A stretch of DNA of 64,000 bases from Psychrobacter immobilis (GTDB lineage Bacteria; Pseudomonadota; Gammaproteobacteria; Pseudomonadales; Moraxellaceae), in the NCBI RefSeq assembly GCF_904846065.1, contig NZ_CAJGZV010000001.1:62001-126000 (forward strand), written 5' to 3'. Position numbers and translations under genes: made by a program. A model generated the notes under the pieces. The model worked only from the letters and a program-made list of their open reading frames with translations. It was not told the origin of the DNA and ran no database searches. Below, piece by piece: positions 59,406 through 64,000 of this stretch. Each line of letters begins with the position of its first letter. Positions within the stretch are counted from its first letter, which is position 1.

Positions 59406-61220
59406 ATGCCAGATTTAGTAACTCCACTTGTATTGAAAGCTACTATTCCGGTCTTAATAAAAAAAATACTGGATGAGATCAGACCTACTGTTGGAAATAT
59501 AAATGACCAAACTAGACAGTTTTTTGAAATTGGTTTAAAAAAATATTTAAATAAGAAGTTTGATCAATATTCTGAGCTTAAAACTCTACTAAGAGGTAAT
59601 ACACCAGTATATATTTATAATATATATTATCCTTTAAAGTTAAAGAATGATGATGAAGTTATTGAAACAAATAATGTCGCTAATATATTTGAGAATTCTA
59701 ATGCTGTTACTATTATAGGCGATGCAGGTAGTGGTAAAAGTACACTTATAAAACATTTATTTCTAAATACAATTAAAACAGGATATGCAATTCCTGTACT
59801 TGTAGAATTACGATATTTGAACAACGATGAAAATAGCCTACAAGAGTATATTAGGAATAAAGTCTTAGAAGATTGTATTGCTGAAAATCCTAAAATTTTA
59901 GACAAACTATTTGAAACAGGAAAATTCGTATTTTTCTTAGATGGCTATGATGAACTAAATACTGAAGTTAAATCTAATATTGTTAAAAATTTAAGTGAGT
60001 TTAGGAATAAATATCCAAGCAATAAGTTTATATTAACTACAAGACCCTACTCAGGTATCGAGCAATTACAACGATTTCATAATTATTATGTAAAAGAGCT
60101 TTCTATAGAAGACAATGAAATTTCGGAATTCGTAAATACACAATTAAGAGATGAAGTTGAGCTTAGAAATAAAATAAATGAATCTATAATCACAAATAGT
60201 AGTGGACATATTAATAGCTTTCTAACAAACCCTTTACTGCTATCACTGTATATTCTAACCTTTAAATCTAATGCAGATATACCAGCTAAAAAACATATTT
60301 TCTACCGCAGAGTTATTCAAGCGTTATTTTCAGAACACGATAGTCAAACTAAAGTTGGTTACATTAGACAAAAACAATCTGGATTAATTCAAGAGGAGTT
60401 CGAAACAGTATTACAGTTATTCTGTTATCTATCTTATTTTGAAAGCAAGTTTAGCTGGGATACAGATTTTATATTTGAAAAATTTAAAATTATTAAAAAT
60501 AAAAGTGAAATTAATTTTGAAAACTATAAGATTTTAAAAGACTTAAGTTCAGCCGTTGCGTTGTGGATTGAAGATAATGGGTTGTATTCTTTTGCCCATC
60601 GCTCTTTACAAGAATATTTTGCCTCATTGTTTGTTAAACAAATGACTTTAGAAGGCAAAGAAATAGTATATAAGAAAATACTTAATAGGCTGGATAAAAA
60701 CCAAATATTTTTTGAATCAGAAAACTTTTTATCCTTATTGGAAGAGATGGATGAGTTGAACTTTAATAAACTTTACTACCTTCCCTTATTAATTGAAATT
60801 AAAAGTATTTTAGATTTTTCAAGTAATAAGAGCCTTTATTTATCATTTATTAAAAAGTCATTTCCAAAAATTAAAAAAAGTCCTGTTCTTATGGGTACAG
60901 CAATAGAGTTTAGCGATGATTTTGGTAAAATATCTTCTTTTAGAGAAGACTATCTAATTGAGTTGCATGGTATTCTTATTAAAGCGATCAAAGTTATTGA
61001 TAAGGAAATATTGCCTATAGTTGAAGTGGTAGACGGTGTGAAATATTGGGAAATATCATTAATAGAAGAATTCCCAGATTATTTCATTCAAGCAACATAT
61101 GATGATGCACTGAATATAGCTATCTCATATAAAGATGCATTACTCGATGAGATAAAAAAGACAAAAGATTTCATCGAAAAGTCAGAGAAGAACGATATAG
61201 ATTTTGCCGATCTAATTTAG
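59406..61220 (+). CDS. NACHT-domain NTPase, likely anti-phage defence
   Basis: A 604-residue STAND/NACHT protein. Residues 1-95 are helical with no recognised effector. The NACHT core has Walker A IIGDAGSGKST (105-113), Walker B FVFFLDGYDEL (174-184) and TTRP (211-214) as sensor. HRSLQEYFASLFV (about 397-409) closes the winged-helix part, as in bacterial NACHT proteins. About 195 residues of C-terminal helical region follow, with no repeats seen. AAGGAA precedes the ATG at 59406; the TTG at 59403 is not needed. It is more AT-rich than its neighbours, stands alone between core genes and has its own terminator, indicating horizontal acquisition. Several bacterial NACHT proteins stop phage; the function here is inference. 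Confidence 0.85.
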   Translation: MPDLVTPLVLKATIPVLIKKILDEIRPTVGNINDQTRQFFEIGLKKYLNKKFDQYSELKTLLRGNTPVYIYNIYYPLKLKNDDEVIETNNVANIFENSNAVTIIGDAGSGKSTLIKHLFLNTIKTGYAIPVLVELRYLNNDENSLQEYIRNKVLEDCIAENPKILDKLFETGKFVFFLDGYDELNTEVKSNIVKNLSEFRNKYPSNKFILTTRPYSGIEQLQRFHNYYVKELSIEDNEISEFVNTQLRDEVELRNKINESIITNSSGHINSFLTNPLLLSLYILTFKSNADIPAKKHIFYRRVIQALFSEHDSQTKVGYIRQKQSGLIQEEFETVLQLFCYLSYFESKFSWDTDFIFEKFKIIKNKSEINFENYKILKDLSSAVALWIEDNGLYSFAHRSLQEYFASLFVKQMTLEGKEIVYKKILNRLDKNQIFFESENFLSLLEEMDELNFNKLYYLPLLIEIKSILDFSSNKSLYLSFIKKSFPKIKKSPVLMGTAIEFSDDFGKISSFREDYLIELHGILIKAIKVIDKEILPIVEVVDGVKYWEISLIEEFPDYFIQATYDDALNIAISYKDALLDEIKKTKDFIEKSEKNDIDFADLI

Positions 61221-61580
61221 TAGATAAAAAATATTCAGTGATAAGAATATCAGACTATATATATCCTTCAAAGAGATAAAAATTCTCACCTTTGCATATT
61301 TAAGGTAAGAATTTTTGCTAAGAATACATATTTATTTAGTTTTTAACTAATAGCAGCGGTTAGCTAAGCCTTCTTGACATCGCCTGAAACTACTGCTTAG
61401 CTTATGGAATGCGTTGATTTTATAATAATAAGTAAGGTCATGAAGGATCTTCTTTTTATTAAGACTACTACCTAGGTTTATAACATAAGAATTAACGGAA
61501 ATAGGTCAGCCCTCAACCCATCAAAAAGACAGCCAAGAAAACCAACCCATTTATTTCAACTTGATGCTTAGATTAAACGC
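61221..61580. other. non-coding region after the NACHT gene
   Basis: A 360-bp AT-rich gap with a terminator (61278-61316). No gene seen. Confidence 0.5.
61278..61316 (+). terminator. terminator after the NACHT gene
   Basis: AAAATTCTCACC pairs with GGTAAGAATTTT with one mismatch around a 13-base loop, followed by T residues. Confidence 0.6.
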
Positions 61581-61958
61581 TTAATTCAACTGCAAAGAGC
61601 CCTTCGCATTCATCAGAAGCTCAACCACATCATCACCGCTAATCACTTCAAAGCGCTTATCGATGGCTGATTCTTCGACACCATTATGTTTCATGCAAGC
61701 GCCGCAGACCAATACTTGACCGCCTTTTTCGATAAAGGCTTCTAACAATTCGCCCGCAGGTTCAAATGGCGCGCCAATATTGACGTTATCTAAAGCGTTG
61801 GGCAATGCCAAATGTACCGCGTCCACCATCAATATCACTGAGGCAGAATGACCTTTTTTAAGTGCGACACCTGCCATAGTAAATGCTAAGGTGATTTTGC
61901 TTGGATTTGATTCACTATTATCAAATAACGTACCGACATAATCCGTCGTGTTAGCCAT
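61581..61958 (-). CDS. DsrE-family protein
   Basis: A 125-residue DsrE/DsrF-like protein. FTMAGVALKKGHSASVILMVDAVHLAL and the conserved Cys pair VCGACMKHNG (about 84-93) fit sulfur-carrier proteins. AAGGAGAAT precedes the ATG. No dsr genes are near, so a general sulfur-transfer or regulatory role is only possible. Confidence 0.85.
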   Translation of the reverse strand: MANTTDYVGTLFDNSESNPSKITLAFTMAGVALKKGHSASVILMVDAVHLALPNALDNVNIGAPFEPAGELLEAFIEKGGQVLVCGACMKHNGVEESAIDKRFEVISGDDVVELLMNAKGSLQLN

Positions 61959-62141
61959 ATTATTCTCCTTATAAGACTGTTTTAATTAGATAGTATTTAG
62001 TTGAGCTGAGTATGATGCTCACTACTATCCTAATATTTAATATATATATTTATATAATGTATTGTTAGGAAATAGTAGTTATAAGGTTAACTGATTGTGA
62101 ATAGGTGTTTGTGACTTATGAATAAAGTTAAAAAATAAATG

Positions 62142-62684
62142 CTAACTTTGCGGTGGCCACGGGCGATCAGCATCACTGACGATCCATTCTGCTACATAGC
62201 CACTCGGTGGCAACTGCCAATCTGCTTGCCCCAATGAGGTTAGTACACGTGCTGTTTCTATCACCTTACCTTTTTCAGTCACGCCCGTCCGCAGTAGCGC
62301 AGAGGAGCAAGGTTTGCCCTTTACCCACATCGACTGCTCGATATATATCCAACGCTCATCGAAGCCGACGATATGCGTTTTCATGGTGACCTTATCAAAA
62401 GCGCGAATACGTTTGCGATATTGGATGGTACTACCAGCGACGACCAAACCCCAACGCTGCTTGAGCAGTTGACGTCCAAGCCCGCTACGCACCGCGAAGT
62501 CAGTACGACCCATATCAAAAAGGGTAAGTACGCGACCATTATTCATCTCTAAGAAATTATCAATATCTGTCAGACGACAGCGAAAGCTAATCTCACTCGT
62601 ATCTTTAAACGTTAAGGTATTGCCTTTTTTGACTTGTAGCGCGGCGTGGGCGATGGTGCTGGCATAACGGATAAAGGGATACAT
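62142..62684 (-). CDS. acyl-CoA thioesterase (hotdog fold, THEM6-like)
   Basis: A 180-residue hotdog-fold protein. FRCRLTDIDNFLEMNNGRVLTLFDMGRTDF resembles the 4HBT/FcbC_THEM6 active-site helix with Asp replaced by Asn-Asn. WGLVVAGSTIQYRKRIRAFDKV follows. It probably hydrolyses an acyl-CoA; the substrate is unknown. Confidence 0.82.
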   Translation of the reverse strand: MYPFIRYASTIAHAALQVKKGNTLTFKDTSEISFRCRLTDIDNFLEMNNGRVLTLFDMGRTDFAVRSGLGRQLLKQRWGLVVAGSTIQYRKRIRAFDKVTMKTHIVGFDERWIYIEQSMWVKGKPCSSALLRTGVTEKGKVIETARVLTSLGQADWQLPPSGYVAEWIVSDADRPWPPQS

Positions 62685-62728
62685 AGTGCAATCTCAAAAG
62701 AGTAAAAGGTAAGGTGAGTATTCTTATT

Positions 62729-63793
62729 TTAGGGCTTATTAGATGCTACACCGATATGATTAAAATAAGCGCTGACAGTTTCAGGTATCCAGTTGATATC
62801 AAATCTTGATTTTTTATAAAGATGCGGCGATTTGTCTTTATCAGAGAGATAACGAATAAAACCCACATGCCCGCCATGCTCAGTGTCTAAGATAGTGACA
62901 CTGTTAGACACATCGTTTGGCGTGGCGGTAAAACCAAGGAAGGGGTCGTCTTTGGCACTAATAAGTAACAATGGTTTCGTTACTTTTATTAAATAAGGCA
63001 GGGCTGATGAGGCTTGATAGTAGTGGTTATTAGAGCGGTAGCCGTGACGCGGCGCGGTAAAGATATCGTCAAAGTCACTGATGCGATTGACCGCTTTGAT
63101 CGAGTCGATCTCCTCTTTGCTGATGTCATTGGCTAAGGCTTTTTTGATAATGGGGTTGAGCAAATAAGGCGTATAGATACGATGACTCAAAAAGCTGTGC
63201 ATACTAAGCGCCGCTGATGACATATCGACGGGAGCGGAGATAACAGCCGCGCCTTGGCAGATTGCTTCGTCACCATATTCGCCCATGTATTTCGCCAACG
63301 CGTTACCGCCTAGTGACACCCCAACCGCATAAATATTGGCGTACTGTTGACTTAGGTTTTGCAGCGCGTGATGCACTTCATCCGTGTCACCCGCATTATA
63401 AAAAACTCGACCATTAGCAGGAATGCCGCCACAACTGCGGAAGTGCGCCACCACAAAGTGCCAGCCCTGAGCGTGCATCTGATGCGCCAAAGCACGTGCA
63501 TAATAGCTGTCGCTGCTGCCTTCCATACCGTGGAATAGCACGATTAATGGCGTTTGTTCACGCTCGCCATTTTCTACGGTTTCGATAGGATGCGCATCAT
63601 AAAAGTCATAAGCAATATCACTTTCATCCAACGAGTCTTTTTCGACCACACGGCGATAAGTGGGTGCTTTAGGAGCAAAAAGCTTAGGAAGGATACTTTG
63701 CAGGTGCGGATTGGTCAGCCAAAAGGGCGGTTTAAAAGGCGCTGGAGAGAAGGGTTGACTCGATTTTGACGTTGGCGAATTTGAGGTTGGCAT
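62729..63793 (-). CDS. YheT-family alpha/beta hydrolase
   Basis: A 354-residue esterase-like hydrolase. FWLTNPHLQSILPKLF is the family N-terminus. LIVLFHGMEGSSDSYYARAL is the oxyanion loop, YAVGVSLGGNALAKYMG contains the nucleophile Ser, LISAKDDPFLG the acid and TEHGGHVGF the His. It is probably cytoplasmic with unknown substrate. It is 45 bp upstream of the thioesterase gene on the same strand. Confidence 0.9.
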   Translation of the reverse strand: MPTSNSPTSKSSQPFSPAPFKPPFWLTNPHLQSILPKLFAPKAPTYRRVVEKDSLDESDIAYDFYDAHPIETVENGEREQTPLIVLFHGMEGSSDSYYARALAHQMHAQGWHFVVAHFRSCGGIPANGRVFYNAGDTDEVHHALQNLSQQYANIYAVGVSLGGNALAKYMGEYGDEAICQGAAVISAPVDMSSAALSMHSFLSHRIYTPYLLNPIIKKALANDISKEEIDSIKAVNRISDFDDIFTAPRHGYRSNNHYYQASSALPYLIKVTKPLLLISAKDDPFLGFTATPNDVSNSVTILDTEHGGHVGFIRYLSDKDKSPHLYKKSRFDINWIPETVSAYFNHIGVASNKP

Positions 63794-63906
63794 AAAGGTA
63801 TCTTATTTAATGGGCGTTAAAATCATCTTTAACAATCAGTGCCTTATCATACCCATGCCAGTTATCAAAACCAATAAGATTTAGTGAATGCTCAGTGAAC
63901 GCATGG

Positions 63907-64000
63907 TTACTCATTCAATTTTTCCGACGCATCTAATACCCGCCCATCCATCGCCAGACGTTCTTTTAAATGGTCGATATCTGCCTCAGCAATCGTCACG
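63907..64000 (-). CDS. 3' end of a gene cut by the window edge
   Basis: An open frame entering from the right edge reads ...TIAEADIDHLKERLAMDG... and ends LNE-stop at 63907. Only 30 residues are visible, not enough to name it. Confidence 0.5.
   Translation of the reverse strand, partial: VTIAEADIDHLKERLAMDGRVLDASEKLNE

Overview
This looks like the origin-proximal part of a gammaproteobacterial chromosome, most likely Psychrobacter (Moraxellaceae). The evidence is the canonical mnmE-yidC-yidD-rnpA-rpmH / dnaA-dnaN-recF-gyrB arrangement, a moderate-to-low GC composition, and proteins of Moraxellaceae character: a long GyrB, a YadA-head protein behind a poly-C tract, and a divergently organised opp operon. 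The genus is inferred from gene order and protein resemblance. No database search was possible.

Region 1 (1-19,400) is mostly minus-strand housekeeping. It runs tsaC, dprA, a LysM protein, thrC, rsmB, fmt, a plus-strand hybrid histidine kinase, ribE, ribD, nrdR, mnmE, yidC, yidD, rnpA and rpmH. An IS5-like MITE sits between tsaC and dprA. DnaA boxes occur in three separate intergenic regions: ribE-ribD, yidC-yidD and rpmH-dnaA. The last is the likely oriC. At least eight near-perfect parS (ParB-binding) palindromes lie between 5,964 and 27,505, several of them inside genes.

Region 2 (19,400-27,400) is the plus-strand replication block dnaA, dnaN, recF, gyrB, followed by the manganese exporter mntP.

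Region 3 (27,500-49,430) mixes core metabolism with accessory genes. Core genes include rlmF, a LysE-type exporter, a crotonase, a MalY/PatB-type aminotransferase, and guaA. A three-gene operon encodes an AGPS-like flavoprotein, a glycerol-3-phosphate dehydrogenase-like protein and an FGGY kinase. Two medium-chain oxidoreductases and a three-gene membrane cassette (GDYXXLXY, DUF4401, DUF2157) follow. Accessory items are an FRG-domain gene broken by a small deletion, a YadA-head repeat protein with a poly-C tract upstream (possible phase variation), and three poorly characterised genes at 41,382-44,183.

Region 4 (49,430-64,000) holds a complete oligopeptide ABC operon (oppABCDF) behind a perfect-consensus sigma-70 promoter. 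The operon is flanked by a 73-bp direct repeat derived from the 3' end of a DUF2798 gene, and a decayed DinB-family gene lies just after it. Then come an aspartate/glutamate racemase, a nitronate monooxygenase, a stand-alone AT-rich NACHT NTPase resembling bacterial anti-phage NACHT proteins, a DsrE protein, a thioesterase, a YheT-type hydrolase and the 3' end of one more gene.

I saw no rRNA, tRNA, CRISPR array, intact transposase or prophage. The strongest candidates for new biology are the multi-site parS/DnaA-box organisation around the origin, the solitary NACHT gene, the poly-C-controlled surface protein and the repeat-flanked opp island.
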